Source of the DNA: Mucilaginibacter sp. JRF
Lineage (GTDB): Bacteria; Bacteroidota; Bacteroidia; Sphingobacteriales; Sphingobacteriaceae
NCBI RefSeq assembly: GCF_015223065.1
Contig: NZ_JADFBY010000013.1
Coordinates: 1 to 64,000, forward strand
Direction of reading: 5' to 3'
DNA length: 64,000 bases
Made by a program: the position numbers and the translations under genes. Positions 25,647-35,129 of this stretch are shown piece after piece (the first letter of the stretch is position 1; every line of letters begins with the position of its first letter). The notes beneath the pieces are model-generated. The model made no database searches, was not told the origin of the DNA, and saw only the letters and a list, made by a program, of their open reading frames with translations.

Positions 25647-25675
25647 TTTGTTTTAAGGCTCATTTTGCTAATTTG
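25647..25675 (+). promoter_or_regulatory. promoter of the GH35-GH20-GH29 operon
   Basis: TTTG at 25647-25650, 18 bp, then TAATTTG at 25669-25675, close to the Bacteroidetes consensus. Transcription would start near 25682, about 14 nt before ATG 25696. Confidence 0.5.
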
Positions 25676-25695
25676 GCACTATACTACAACTCTGT

Positions 25696-27525
25696 ATGAT
25701 GAATATCAAATCAATACTTACCGGTGTGGCATTAATGGCGGCAGCGTTGCAAACCAGCGCCCAATCCAAACACACCTTCGCGCTTGGCGACAGCACTTTT
25801 GTATTAGATGGCAAGCCATTCCAGATGATCTCGGGCGAGATGCACTGCGCACGTATCCCCAAAGAATACTGGCGCGACCGCATGAAGATGGCCAAGGCTA
25901 TGGGTCTGAACACCGTGGGCACCTACATATTCTGGAATGCCCATGAGGAAAAGCAAGGTAAGTATGATTTTAGCGGCAACAACAACATTGCCGAGTTTGT
26001 AAAAACCGCCCAGCAGGAAGGCATGTGGGTGGTATTACGCCCAAGCCCTTATGCCTGCGCCGAGTGGGAGTTTGGCGGTTACCCATCATGGTTATTAAAG
26101 GATAGCACCCTTAAAGTTCGCAGTAAAGACCCGCGCTTTATTGATGCCTACAAAAAGTATATAGCACAGTTGGCCAAACAACTGGTACCGCTGCAAATTA
26201 CGCATGGCGGCAATATATTAATGCTGCAGATAGAGAACGAGTACGGCTCATACAGTGATGATAAGAGCTATATGGACCTGAACAGAAAAATATTCAGGGA
26301 GGCCGGTTTTGATGGCATACTGTTTACCTGCGATGGTGCCGACCAAATGCCAAAAGGTTACCTGCCGGGCTATCTGCCCGCGGTAAATGGGTTGGATGAC
26401 CCTGCTGCGGTAAAGCAACTCATCAATAAATACCATAATAACAAAGGCCCATACTATATAGCCGAGTGGTACCCGGGCTGGTTTGATCACTGGGGCGAAA
26501 AACATGCCCATACCGATGCTACTGCCGACGCGGCCAAACTGGAGAAGATATTAGCGGCGGGCATATCCATCAATATGTATATGTTTCACGGTGGTACAAC
26601 ACGCGGGTTTATGAACGGTGCCAACATGAACCGTACCGAGCCTTATGCCCCACAGGTATCAAGCTATGATTATGATGCCCCGCTGGATGAATCAGGCAAC
26701 CCGACAGAAAAGTTCATCAAATTCCGCGAGGTGATAGCCAAACATCTGCCTGCCGGTAAACAACTGCCGCCTATCCCTGCTAAAAAAGCGGTGATGGCCA
26801 TTAACGATATTAAACTGACCGCCTACAGCAGCGTGTTCGATAACCTGCCAAAACCTGTCGAGGCCAAACAAACCATGACCTTTGAGGCCCTGGATCAGGC
26901 TTATGGTTTCCTGCTGTATCGTACCCTAATATCAAAAGGCGGTTTATTAAAGCTTGATGCCCTGCGAGATTATGCCCAGGTATACATCAACGGTAAAAAA
27001 ATAGTCGTGCTTGACCGCCGGTTAAAACAGGATAGCGTATTGCTTGAAAATATACCGGCCAACGCGGTGCTCGACATACTGACCGAGAACAACGGCCGCA
27101 TAAACTATGGCCCTTACTTAACCGATAATACCCACGGCATCACCAAACAGGTAACGCTTGCCGGCGAGGTGGTTAATAACTGGAAGATGTACCGCCTGCC
27201 GTTTGAGAGCCTTGCAGGATTTAAATTTTCGGCCAAAAATATAAGTAACGATCTGCCTGCACTGTACAAAGGCACATTTACTTTAAATATCGTTGCCGAT
27301 ACTTATTTGGATATGCGCCAGTTTGGTAAAGGCTTTGTATTTTTAAACGGCCATAACCTGGGCAAGTACTGGAACATTGGCCCGCAACAAACCATTTATA
27401 TACCATCGGTATGGCTTAAAAAAGGCAAAAATGAGATATGCGTTTTTGATCAGTTAAAAAATGGTCATACAACCATCAACTCGCTGGAAGCACCGATACT
27501 TGACCAAAACCCGGCAACCAAATAA
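25696..27525 (+). CDS. GH35 beta-galactosidase
   Basis: 609 residues, exported (signal peptide to S-A-Q). It removes terminal beta-linked galactose. The GH35 barrel has the acid/base Glu182 in Q-I-E-N-E-Y-G and nucleophile Glu257 in I-A-E-W-Y-P-G-W-F-D-H-W-G; G-E-M-H-C-A-R-I-P and G-G-Y-P-S-W-L are further family markers. C-terminal jelly-roll domains follow, ending F-L-N-G-H-N-L-G-K-Y-W-N. First of three co-directional genes (12-bp gap to GH20), consistent with trimming galactose before hexosamine. Two adjacent ATGs at 25696 and 25699 both fit. Confidence 0.93.
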   Translation: MMNIKSILTGVALMAAALQTSAQSKHTFALGDSTFVLDGKPFQMISGEMHCARIPKEYWRDRMKMAKAMGLNTVGTYIFWNAHEEKQGKYDFSGNNNIAEFVKTAQQEGMWVVLRPSPYACAEWEFGGYPSWLLKDSTLKVRSKDPRFIDAYKKYIAQLAKQLVPLQITHGGNILMLQIENEYGSYSDDKSYMDLNRKIFREAGFDGILFTCDGADQMPKGYLPGYLPAVNGLDDPAAVKQLINKYHNNKGPYYIAEWYPGWFDHWGEKHAHTDATADAAKLEKILAAGISINMYMFHGGTTRGFMNGANMNRTEPYAPQVSSYDYDAPLDESGNPTEKFIKFREVIAKHLPAGKQLPPIPAKKAVMAINDIKLTAYSSVFDNLPKPVEAKQTMTFEALDQAYGFLLYRTLISKGGLLKLDALRDYAQVYINGKKIVVLDRRLKQDSVLLENIPANAVLDILTENNGRINYGPYLTDNTHGITKQVTLAGEVVNNWKMYRLPFESLAGFKFSAKNISNDLPALYKGTFTLNIVADTYLDMRQFGKGFVFLNGHNLGKYWNIGPQQTIYIPSVWLKKGKNEICVFDQLKNGHTTINSLEAPILDQNPATK

Positions 27526-27537
27526 ATCAGCAGAATA

Positions 27538-29847
27538 ATGATAACCAGACAATCGAACTTAGTACTCGCGCTTGGCATTACCCTGCTTGGTATTTTGGCC
27601 GGGGGCAATAGTGTAAACGCTCAAACCACCGCGCCGCAGGTTAACCTTATACCCTATCCGCAATCGGTAGTTAAGGGTTTGGGGGTGTTCAGCATCAACA
27701 GCAAAACCCAAATAACATTGCCTGCCGGTAAAAAATACTTACAAGAGGCCGAGTTACTTAACGCGCTTATCACCAACGGATCGGGCAAGGCGCTTACTTA
27801 TGGCGCGGCATCGGCCAACGTAATTCAATTTGTTACCGATAATACCATTACTGCCGATGAAGGATATAAACTGAACATCAGCACGCAAAAGGTAACTTTG
27901 TCGGCTAAAACCGCTGCGGGTATATTCAGGGGTGTTGAAACCCTGCGCCAGTTACTGCCCGAAAGCGTTGAACAAACCGGTAAGAGCGGCGCATTAACCT
28001 TGCCTGTTGTACAAATTGCCGATCAGCCTGCTTATGCCTGGCGCGGCTTGCATCTGGATGTATCACGTCACTTTTTCTCTGTTGATTATCTGAAAAAGTA
28101 TATCGACCGCCTGGCTTTGTACAAATTCAACAAGCTGCACCTGCATTTAACGGATGATCAGGGTTGGCGCATCGAGATCAAGAAATACCCTAAGCTTACC
28201 GAATTTGGCGCGTGGAGAACCTTTAATAACCAGGATTCGGCATGTATCGAAAAATCAAAGGATAATCCTGATTTCGCTATCGACCCAAAACACATCATAA
28301 AGCGCGATGGCAAAACCCTTTACGGTGGTTTTTATACCCAGGCGCAAATGAAAGATGTGATAGCTTATGCTACAAAAAGACATATCGACATTATCCCCGA
28401 AATTGATATGCCGGGGCACATGATGGCGGCTATAAACAACTACCCTTTTCTATCGTGCGCGGGCGGCAGCAAGTGGGGCGAGCTTTTCACTACCCCGATA
28501 TGCCCATGCAGCGAAACTACTTATGAGTTTGCCGAGAATGTTTATAAAGAGATATTCGCCTTATTCCCGAGCAAATACATACATATTGGCGGTGATGAGG
28601 TTGACCGTACAAGCTGGGGCGAATCAGAAGCCTGCAAGGCCATGATGGCCAAAGAGGGCATTAAAACTTCTGCCGAACTGCAAAGTTACTTCATTAACCG
28701 CATGGAGAAATTCTTTAACAAGAATGGCAAAAAACTGATCGGTTGGGATGAGATATTGGAGGATGGTATCAGCTCTACCGCCGTGGTAATGTACTGGCGC
28801 AGCTGGGTGCCTAACGCGCCCATAAAGGCGGCCAAGAATGGCAACAAGGTGATCATGACACCGGGTGAACCGCTTTATTTTGATAATGATCCGGATCAGA
28901 ACTCGGTTTACAATGTTTACCATTTTAACCCCGTACCCAAGAAACTGAACAAGCAGGAAGCCGCGAATATAATAGGCGCGCAAGCCAACCTTTGGAGCGA
29001 ACGCATCCCCACAGAAAACCGTGCGGATTACATGGTATTCCCCCGTATGACGGCGCTTGCCGAAGTGTTATGGACCAACAAAAAGGATTATAAAGGTTAC
29101 CAGGAGCGATTATTAAAACAGTACCCTCGCCTGGATGCCATGCACGTTAACTACCGCCTGCCCGACTTTACCGAGCTGGTTGAAAGCAGCGTATTTACCG
29201 ATGAAACTACCCTGAGCGTAAATAAGCCATTAGCAGGTTTAAAGATATTTTATACTACCGATGGCTCACTACCTACGCAACAATCAACTGAGCTGACCGG
29301 TTCGTTAAAGATCACGCAATCGCAAAACATTCGTTTGGTTGCCTATACCGCATCGGGCATTCGCGGCGATTTGTATAACCTGAAATATGTAAAGCAAGCC
29401 CTTGCCGAACCAGTTAATAAAACCAGCTTACAGGCGGGCCTGGCGGTACGTTACTTCCCGGCGTTTTACAAAAAAACTACGCTGATACCTGATACGGCTA
29501 AAAATCAGGCCTTAACCGTTAGCACCGTTACCGTGCCTAAAGAGGCCACCGCGCCAAGTTTCGGCCTAAAATATAAGGGCTACGTTGATATCCCGACAGA
29601 TGGGGTTTATACCTTTTATTTAACGTGTGATGATGGCGGCGTGCTTAAAATAGCCGACCGACTGGTGGTTGATAACGAGGCCATGCACTCGGCTATTGAA
29701 AAAAGCGGACAGGTAGCTTTGAAAAAAGGCCTGCAACCTTTTGAGCTTAACTTTTTAGAAGGCGGCGGCGGTTACGCCCTTAAACTGCTTTATACTAAAG
29801 ATGGCTCAGCGCCTGCCGAAATACCGGCATCATGGTTAAAACATTAA
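27538..29847 (+). CDS. GH20 beta-N-acetylhexosaminidase
   Basis: 769 residues with a signal peptide to about N-A-Q. It releases terminal GlcNAc or GalNAc by substrate-assisted catalysis. An N-terminal GH20b domain precedes the barrel; the catalytic pair is Asp353-Glu354 in H-I-G-G-D-E-V, and H-L-H-L-T-D-D-Q-G-W and P-E-I-D-M-P-G-H are present. A chitobiase-C-like segment (Y-T-T-D-G-S-L-P-T) and then a C-terminal PA14-like domain (about 640-765, with V-Y-T-F-Y-L-T-C-D-D-G) follow, probably carbohydrate binding. It lies between GH35 and GH29 in one operon. Confidence 0.93.
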   Translation: MITRQSNLVLALGITLLGILAGGNSVNAQTTAPQVNLIPYPQSVVKGLGVFSINSKTQITLPAGKKYLQEAELLNALITNGSGKALTYGAASANVIQFVTDNTITADEGYKLNISTQKVTLSAKTAAGIFRGVETLRQLLPESVEQTGKSGALTLPVVQIADQPAYAWRGLHLDVSRHFFSVDYLKKYIDRLALYKFNKLHLHLTDDQGWRIEIKKYPKLTEFGAWRTFNNQDSACIEKSKDNPDFAIDPKHIIKRDGKTLYGGFYTQAQMKDVIAYATKRHIDIIPEIDMPGHMMAAINNYPFLSCAGGSKWGELFTTPICPCSETTYEFAENVYKEIFALFPSKYIHIGGDEVDRTSWGESEACKAMMAKEGIKTSAELQSYFINRMEKFFNKNGKKLIGWDEILEDGISSTAVVMYWRSWVPNAPIKAAKNGNKVIMTPGEPLYFDNDPDQNSVYNVYHFNPVPKKLNKQEAANIIGAQANLWSERIPTENRADYMVFPRMTALAEVLWTNKKDYKGYQERLLKQYPRLDAMHVNYRLPDFTELVESSVFTDETTLSVNKPLAGLKIFYTTDGSLPTQQSTELTGSLKITQSQNIRLVAYTASGIRGDLYNLKYVKQALAEPVNKTSLQAGLAVRYFPAFYKKTTLIPDTAKNQALTVSTVTVPKEATAPSFGLKYKGYVDIPTDGVYTFYLTCDDGGVLKIADRLVVDNEAMHSAIEKSGQVALKKGLQPFELNFLEGGGGYALKLLYTKDGSAPAEIPASWLKH

Positions 29848-29874
29848 TTGAACTTTTTTATATCGATACACGAA

Positions 29875-31980
29875 ATGAAAAAAATAGCCCTTGCCTCTCT
29901 CCTGCTGCAAAGCGCTTTGGCCTTTGCTCAGCCTGCGCCTAAGCCTTATGGTGCAACGCCATCGGCAGCACAGCTTAACTGGCACAAGTTGGAGATGTAT
30001 TGCATAATACACTATGGTGTTGATACTTACACCGATAAGGAATGGGGTTTTGGCGATGAAGACCCGAAGCTGATCAACCCGGCGAAGTTTGATGCCGCGC
30101 AGATAGTACAGGCGGCTAAGGATGGCGGCTTTAAGGGCATAATTGTAGTTGCTAAGCACCATGACGGCTTGTGCCTATGGCCTACCAAAACCACCGAGCA
30201 CAACATCACCAAGGCCACCTGGAAAAACGGCAAGGGCGATATGGTGAAAGAATACCAATTGGCTTGCGAAAAACTGGGCATGCAGTTAGGCTTGTACTGC
30301 TCGCCGTGGGACAGGAACAATGCCTTTTACGGCAAACCTGAGTATCTGAACATATACCAGCAACAGTTACGTGAACTATATAGCAACTACGGCAAATTAT
30401 TCATATCATGGCATGATGGTGCCAATGGTGGCGACGGCTACTACGGCGGCGCTAACGAGGCACGCAAAATTGACCGCACTACTTATTATGATTGGACGAA
30501 TACCTGGGCCATTACCCGTAAAATGCAGCCCGGCGCAACCTTGTTTGGCGATGTTGGGCCTGATGTACGCTGGGTAGGTAACGAGGAAGGTCACGCGGGC
30601 GAAACCAGTTGGGCAACCTATACACCCAAAGCATCGCAACCCGGCAAGGAGCCTGCTAACGGCGAGGTAATGTATGAATTAGGCATTGAGGGCACTCGTG
30701 GTGGCAAATACTGGATGCCTGCGGAGTGTGATGTACCTTTCCGTCCGGGATGGTTTTACCATGCTAGTCAGGATGGAATGGCTAAATCGCCATATACCCT
30801 CCTTGATCTGTATTACAAAAGTGTTGGCCGTGGCGCGGCGCTGGATCTGGGTTTATCGCCCAATCGTGATGGGGTGATAGATGCAGATGATGTGGCCAAG
30901 CTGAAAGCCTTTGGTGAACTATTGAAGCAAACCTTCGCTGTTAATTTGGCAAAGGATGCTACAATAACGGCCAGCAATATCCGCGGCAAAAACAGTAAAC
31001 TGTACGGCACCAAATTTTTGACAGATAACGACAATTTCTCGTACTGGGCTACAGATGATAAGGTAAATACTCCAACGCTTACCCTGAGCTTTAAAAAGTC
31101 GGTTAGCTTTAACGTGATTCAACTGCGCGAGAATATCAAGTTAGGTCAGCGCATTGAGGAAGTTGCTGTTGACGCTTACCAAAACGGCGAGTGGAAACAG
31201 GTAGCTAACGCCACAAGCATCGGCTCAAAACGCTTGATACGCTTACCGCAAAACATTACAGCAAGCCAAGTAAGGTTACGCATTGTAAAATCGCCGGTTA
31301 GCATTGCGCTGAGCGATTTTGGCTTGTATAAAGAGCCTGTACATGTAACCGCTCCCGCCATCAGCAAAAGCCGCAGCGGCGAGGTTACCATCAGTACCGA
31401 TGCACCTGTATCAAACATATATTATACATTAGATGGCAGTACGCCAACCAAGGCATCAACCCCATACAGCAAGCCATTTGTATTGACTGACGGAGGCATT
31501 GTTAAAGCTATTGCTGTTGATGGCAACCAAACCAGCGAAGCAGCCAATGTAAAATTCGGCCTGAATAAAGAGAACTGGAAACTGCTGAATGCCGCCAATA
31601 ACGAAGCTGCACAGGCTATTGACGAAAACTATCGCTCAGTATGGAGCACTTTACAGAAGGATACTTCGGCAGCATTTAAACCGACTGAACTGGCTGTAGA
31701 TATGGGCGGGGCACCAACCATCAGCACGTTTACTTACCTGCCTCGTCAGGATAAGAAAACCGAAGGTATTGTTGATCGCTATACCTTTTACGTGAGCGAT
31801 AACGGTACCGACTGGAAAGAAGCCGCCAAAGGCGAATTTTCAAACATCAAGGCCCACCCTGTTGAGCAGGAGATCAAGTTGAATGCACCAATAAAAGCAA
31901 GATATTTTAAGTTCCGGGCCGATCACGTGATCAGCGGGAATGGAGTAGCGGTTGCCGAGATCGGCGTTCGCTCAAAATAG
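29875..31980 (+). CDS. GH29 alpha-L-fucosidase with C-terminal binding domains
   Basis: 701 residues, signal peptide MKKIALASLL to A-F-A-Q; ATG 29875 is chosen over an in-frame TTG at 29848. The GH29 barrel has H-H-D-G at 95-98 and a probable nucleophile Asp181 in S-W-H-D-G-A-N-G-G, resembling the B subfamily that cleaves alpha-1,3/1,4-linked fucose of Lewis structures. A coagulation-factor-5/8-like region (about 350-470), a chitobiase-C-like segment (Y-Y-T-L-D-G-S-T-P-T) and a second discoidin-like end follow. It closes the plus-strand operon, and its stop abuts that of the convergent DoxX-like gene with one base between. Confidence 0.9.
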   Translation: MKKIALASLLLQSALAFAQPAPKPYGATPSAAQLNWHKLEMYCIIHYGVDTYTDKEWGFGDEDPKLINPAKFDAAQIVQAAKDGGFKGIIVVAKHHDGLCLWPTKTTEHNITKATWKNGKGDMVKEYQLACEKLGMQLGLYCSPWDRNNAFYGKPEYLNIYQQQLRELYSNYGKLFISWHDGANGGDGYYGGANEARKIDRTTYYDWTNTWAITRKMQPGATLFGDVGPDVRWVGNEEGHAGETSWATYTPKASQPGKEPANGEVMYELGIEGTRGGKYWMPAECDVPFRPGWFYHASQDGMAKSPYTLLDLYYKSVGRGAALDLGLSPNRDGVIDADDVAKLKAFGELLKQTFAVNLAKDATITASNIRGKNSKLYGTKFLTDNDNFSYWATDDKVNTPTLTLSFKKSVSFNVIQLRENIKLGQRIEEVAVDAYQNGEWKQVANATSIGSKRLIRLPQNITASQVRLRIVKSPVSIALSDFGLYKEPVHVTAPAISKSRSGEVTISTDAPVSNIYYTLDGSTPTKASTPYSKPFVLTDGGIVKAIAVDGNQTSEAANVKFGLNKENWKLLNAANNEAAQAIDENYRSVWSTLQKDTSAAFKPTELAVDMGGAPTISTFTYLPRQDKKTEGIVDRYTFYVSDNGTDWKEAAKGEFSNIKAHPVEQEIKLNAPIKARYFKFRADHVISGNGVAVAEIGVRSK

Positions 31981-31981
31981 A

Positions 31982-32812
31982 TCAGGATGTGATCACACTT
32001 TTTTGTGCGCCGTGTACAGTTTTGGTATGCGGCGCGCAAATAAACCATAAGGCCAATAAAACGCCGTAACTTCCTCCCCTTTCTATCCACTCAAAAGCGG
32101 CGTATTGCGGGTATAAAAGCTCGGTAGCTACCTTCCATATAAAGAATACCAGCAGCAGCGTACGGTTCGGTCGAACCAAAATAAATACCGCCGCGGCTAT
32201 TTCAACAATGCCGTTCACCAAAGCCACATTTTCAGCCTGACGAAAGCCCAGTGCATTGTACTGTGCTATCAATCCCTTTTTATGCAGCAGATTTAACCAG
32301 CCATGCCCCGTAAGCAGCAAAAATGCAGCTATACGCAAAGCCGATTGCACCAACTGCAAACGGGCAGCAGTAACAGATACCGGCTGCTTCATCTTACTAA
32401 ATAATGATTTAACAGACGGCTCAAATCCGCACAATAAAAGTAGGGCTAATGGAGCGCCGTAGTTACCGGCACGTTCAATCATCTCGGCAAAGGGCTCGCC
32501 GGATAGCGGACGTAGGGAAGCTGTCATTACACCCCATAACACCAGCCAAAGGGCTATGGCACGGGTTGGGTATATCAATATACTGATACCCATTAAAATA
32601 TCAATGGTGCCCACAACAGGCATTAGTTTATAGGCCAAAGCCTCGCCAATGCCAAAAACGGCAAAATAATTACACCAAATGGGCTTGGTTATAATGCCAA
32701 ATGCGCCATGGCCAATAAAACACATGGCCACAGCGCATTGCAGTATAATATATACCGGCTTTACAGCATCAGTATTTAAAGCAGGTTTAAATATGTTTGC
32801 CCTTAGCGGCAT
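31982..32812 (-). CDS. DoxX-like membrane protein with internal duplication
   Basis: 276 residues, about eight membrane segments. The two halves are alike: each has a G-H-G motif (C-F-I-G-H-G-A and L-L-T-G-H-G-W), a long helix with P-T-R-A or P-N-R-T, and the ending I-E-R-A-G-N-Y-G-A-P-L-A-L or I-E-R-G-G-S-Y-G-V-L-L-A-L. This looks like a tandem fusion of two four-helix DoxX units. The function of DoxX proteins is poorly known (quinone-linked or redox roles have been proposed). It is the last gene of the long PUL operon, 15 bp after GH92, so it may serve sugar uptake or export. Confidence 0.7.
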   Translation of the reverse strand: MPLRANIFKPALNTDAVKPVYIILQCAVAMCFIGHGAFGIITKPIWCNYFAVFGIGEALAYKLMPVVGTIDILMGISILIYPTRAIALWLVLWGVMTASLRPLSGEPFAEMIERAGNYGAPLALLLLCGFEPSVKSLFSKMKQPVSVTAARLQLVQSALRIAAFLLLTGHGWLNLLHKKGLIAQYNALGFRQAENVALVNGIVEIAAAVFILVRPNRTLLLVFFIWKVATELLYPQYAAFEWIERGGSYGVLLALWFICAPHTKTVHGAQKSVITS

Positions 32813-32827
32813 ATCTACATCAAATAG

Positions 32828-35080
32828 TTACTTTACAGAATAAGGGCGATCAGCAGCCTTTACACCCCATTTAAGGTTGGGTTTGTTACCCATCACAAAA
32901 ACCAGTTCGCCGCCCTTGGTTAATTCGGTATGGCTAATATAAGTTTTTGTGTATGGTTTTCCGTTTAAAGTTACACTTTGAATGTATTTATTTTCGTCGC
33001 TATTGTTACGCGCGGTAATCTTGAATTGCTTGCCCTCCGGCAGGTTGATCACAGCCTCGTTAAACAACGGACTACCAAATACATAGTTACCGTTTGCCGG
33101 ATTTACCGGGTAAAAGCCCATTGATGATAATACATACCATGCCGACATCTGGCCAACATCCTCGTTACCGATGATGCCGTCGGGTTTGGTGGTATAAAAA
33201 TCCTTCATGATGTAACGTACCTTTTCGGCAGTTTTCCAGGGCTGGCCGGCGTAAGTATACAGGTAAGTAATGTGGTGGCTTGGCTCGTTACCATGCGCGT
33301 ACTGGCCTATTAAACCCGAAATATCATTTGATGCCTCAGGGCCCATATCGCCTTTGGCTACAAAGAAAGTATCCAGCTTAGCGGTGAATTTTTTATCGCC
33401 ACCTAATAATTTTATCAGGCCCTCAACATCCTGCGGAACCAGCCATTGGTATTGCCATGCGTTACCCTCGGTGTAATCGCCACGCTCGTGTATCGAACGG
33501 AACGGATCGAAAGGCTCCTTAAACTTGCCATCAGCCAGCTTAGCACGGAAGAAACCGGTTTTGCTATCGAAATAGTTTTTGTAGTAATTACCGCGTTTCG
33601 TAAAGTATTCGTAATCGGCAGTGTTGCCCATTTTCTTAGCCATTTGCGCGGCGCTCCAATCGGCCAAAGCATATTCTAAGCCCATTGATACCGATTCGGC
33701 AGTGCTATCAGCAGGTACATAACCTAATGATTTTACGAACTTGATGCCGCGCTCATCGCCCATTGCGGTAGCTTTTACAGCCTCCCAGGCCAGCTTTTCG
33801 TCAAAGCCTTTGTAGCCTTTAAGGTAAGCATCAACCACAACAGGTATAGCGCTGTAACCCACCATACAGTTGGTTTCGTTAGCCATCAGGTGCCATACAG
33901 GCAGTTTGCCCTGTTGCTTGTAGATGGCCAGCATGGTGTTTACCATATCGCTCACACGCTCAGGGTGCAGCAGGGTGTACATTGGGTCGGCAGCACGATA
34001 GGTATCCCATAACGAGAAAGTGGTCAGGTTATTGAAACCCTCGTTTTTGTGCACCTTTTTATCAGTTCCCCAATAATCGCCGTTAACATCATTAAATGTC
34101 GATGGCGCTATCATGGTATGATACATGGCCGTGTAGAATATCTTTTTCTTATCCTCGTCGGGCGTGGTAACAGCTACTTTGTTCAGCGCCTTATCCCATG
34201 CGGCTTGTGCTTTGGTTACAGTGCCTGCAAAATCCCAGCCCGGTAATTCGGTTTTCATGTTAAGCGCGGCATTCTCAACACTTACAGGCGAGATACCCAC
34301 TTTAACATAAACCTTTTCACCATCCTTAGTAGCAAAGGTAACTACACCTTTAGCCTTAACAGCCTCGATAGAAGTACCGGTTTTAACGGCAGTGCTATCA
34401 TAAACAGTTAAAGTTTTAACCGGCTTTGACAGTATCATAGTGAAATAGATACGCTGATCAACCGCCCAGCCTTGCGAGTAACGGTAGCCGGTAATGGTGG
34501 TATCATTCACCAGGGTAAGCGATGTTTTCATCGGCCTGTCCCAGCCTATGCCCTGTTGCAGATCAATCACGATGTGCGACTGATCGTTTTTAGGGAAGGT
34601 GTACTCATGGAAACCTACGCGTGGCGTGGTGGTTAGCTTAACGCCAATATTATAACGATTTAGCTTAACAGCATAATAACCGGCCTGAGCGGTTTCTGAA
34701 GAACGGTTGAATGTTGATATAAAACCTGATTCCTGATCCTTGATACTGCCTTTAGCAACTTTGATCGGACCGGTGGTTGGCATCAGGGCAATATCGCCCA
34801 GATCGCCGATACCTGTACCGCTAAGACGGGTGTGGCTAAAGCCAACAATGGTGGTATCGCTAATGTGATAACCTGAACACCAATCCCAACCCTCTGATAC
34901 GTTTACCGGGCCTAATTGTACCGCGCCAAAGGGCACGTTAGCACCCAAAAACACGTGACCATGAAAACCCGTACCAATGTATGGATCAACATATTTTGAA
35001 AGGCCCGTTGGTTTGCCCTGCCCGAATGCCCCTCCGCACAATGCCGCCAGTGCAAACAGCGAGAAAATACTTTTTTTCAT
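32828..35080 (-). CDS. GH92 alpha-mannosidase
   Basis: 750 residues, signal peptide to G-A-F-G-Q. GH92 enzymes are calcium-dependent, inverting exo-alpha-mannosidases; many act on alpha-1,2 or other linkages of N-glycan mannose. The N-terminal beta-sandwich begins Y-V-D-P-Y-I-G-T-G and F-S-H-T-R-L-S-G-T-G; the catalytic (alpha/alpha)6 domain shows F-S-L-W-D-T-Y-R-A-A-D-P and E-G-N-A-W-Q-Y-Q-W. G-N-E-D-V-G-Q-M-S-A-W-Y is a typical late motif. It lies between GH2 and the DoxX-like gene in the operon. Exact linkage preference is not deducible. Confidence 0.93.
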   Translation of the reverse strand: MKKSIFSLFALAALCGGAFGQGKPTGLSKYVDPYIGTGFHGHVFLGANVPFGAVQLGPVNVSEGWDWCSGYHISDTTIVGFSHTRLSGTGIGDLGDIALMPTTGPIKVAKGSIKDQESGFISTFNRSSETAQAGYYAVKLNRYNIGVKLTTTPRVGFHEYTFPKNDQSHIVIDLQQGIGWDRPMKTSLTLVNDTTITGYRYSQGWAVDQRIYFTMILSKPVKTLTVYDSTAVKTGTSIEAVKAKGVVTFATKDGEKVYVKVGISPVSVENAALNMKTELPGWDFAGTVTKAQAAWDKALNKVAVTTPDEDKKKIFYTAMYHTMIAPSTFNDVNGDYWGTDKKVHKNEGFNNLTTFSLWDTYRAADPMYTLLHPERVSDMVNTMLAIYKQQGKLPVWHLMANETNCMVGYSAIPVVVDAYLKGYKGFDEKLAWEAVKATAMGDERGIKFVKSLGYVPADSTAESVSMGLEYALADWSAAQMAKKMGNTADYEYFTKRGNYYKNYFDSKTGFFRAKLADGKFKEPFDPFRSIHERGDYTEGNAWQYQWLVPQDVEGLIKLLGGDKKFTAKLDTFFVAKGDMGPEASNDISGLIGQYAHGNEPSHHITYLYTYAGQPWKTAEKVRYIMKDFYTTKPDGIIGNEDVGQMSAWYVLSSMGFYPVNPANGNYVFGSPLFNEAVINLPEGKQFKITARNNSDENKYIQSVTLNGKPYTKTYISHTELTKGGELVFVMGNKPNLKWGVKAADRPYSVK

Positions 35081-35129
35081 TTGTTTTTATTTATAGGCTA
35101 TTAAATAGCCCGCCAATTTAGCTCTAATT

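Noticed and set aside
25529-25695. Riboswitch or structured leader between GH3 and GH35
   Set aside because: Only an operator and promoter-like sequence are visible; too short and AT-rich for a known riboswitch.
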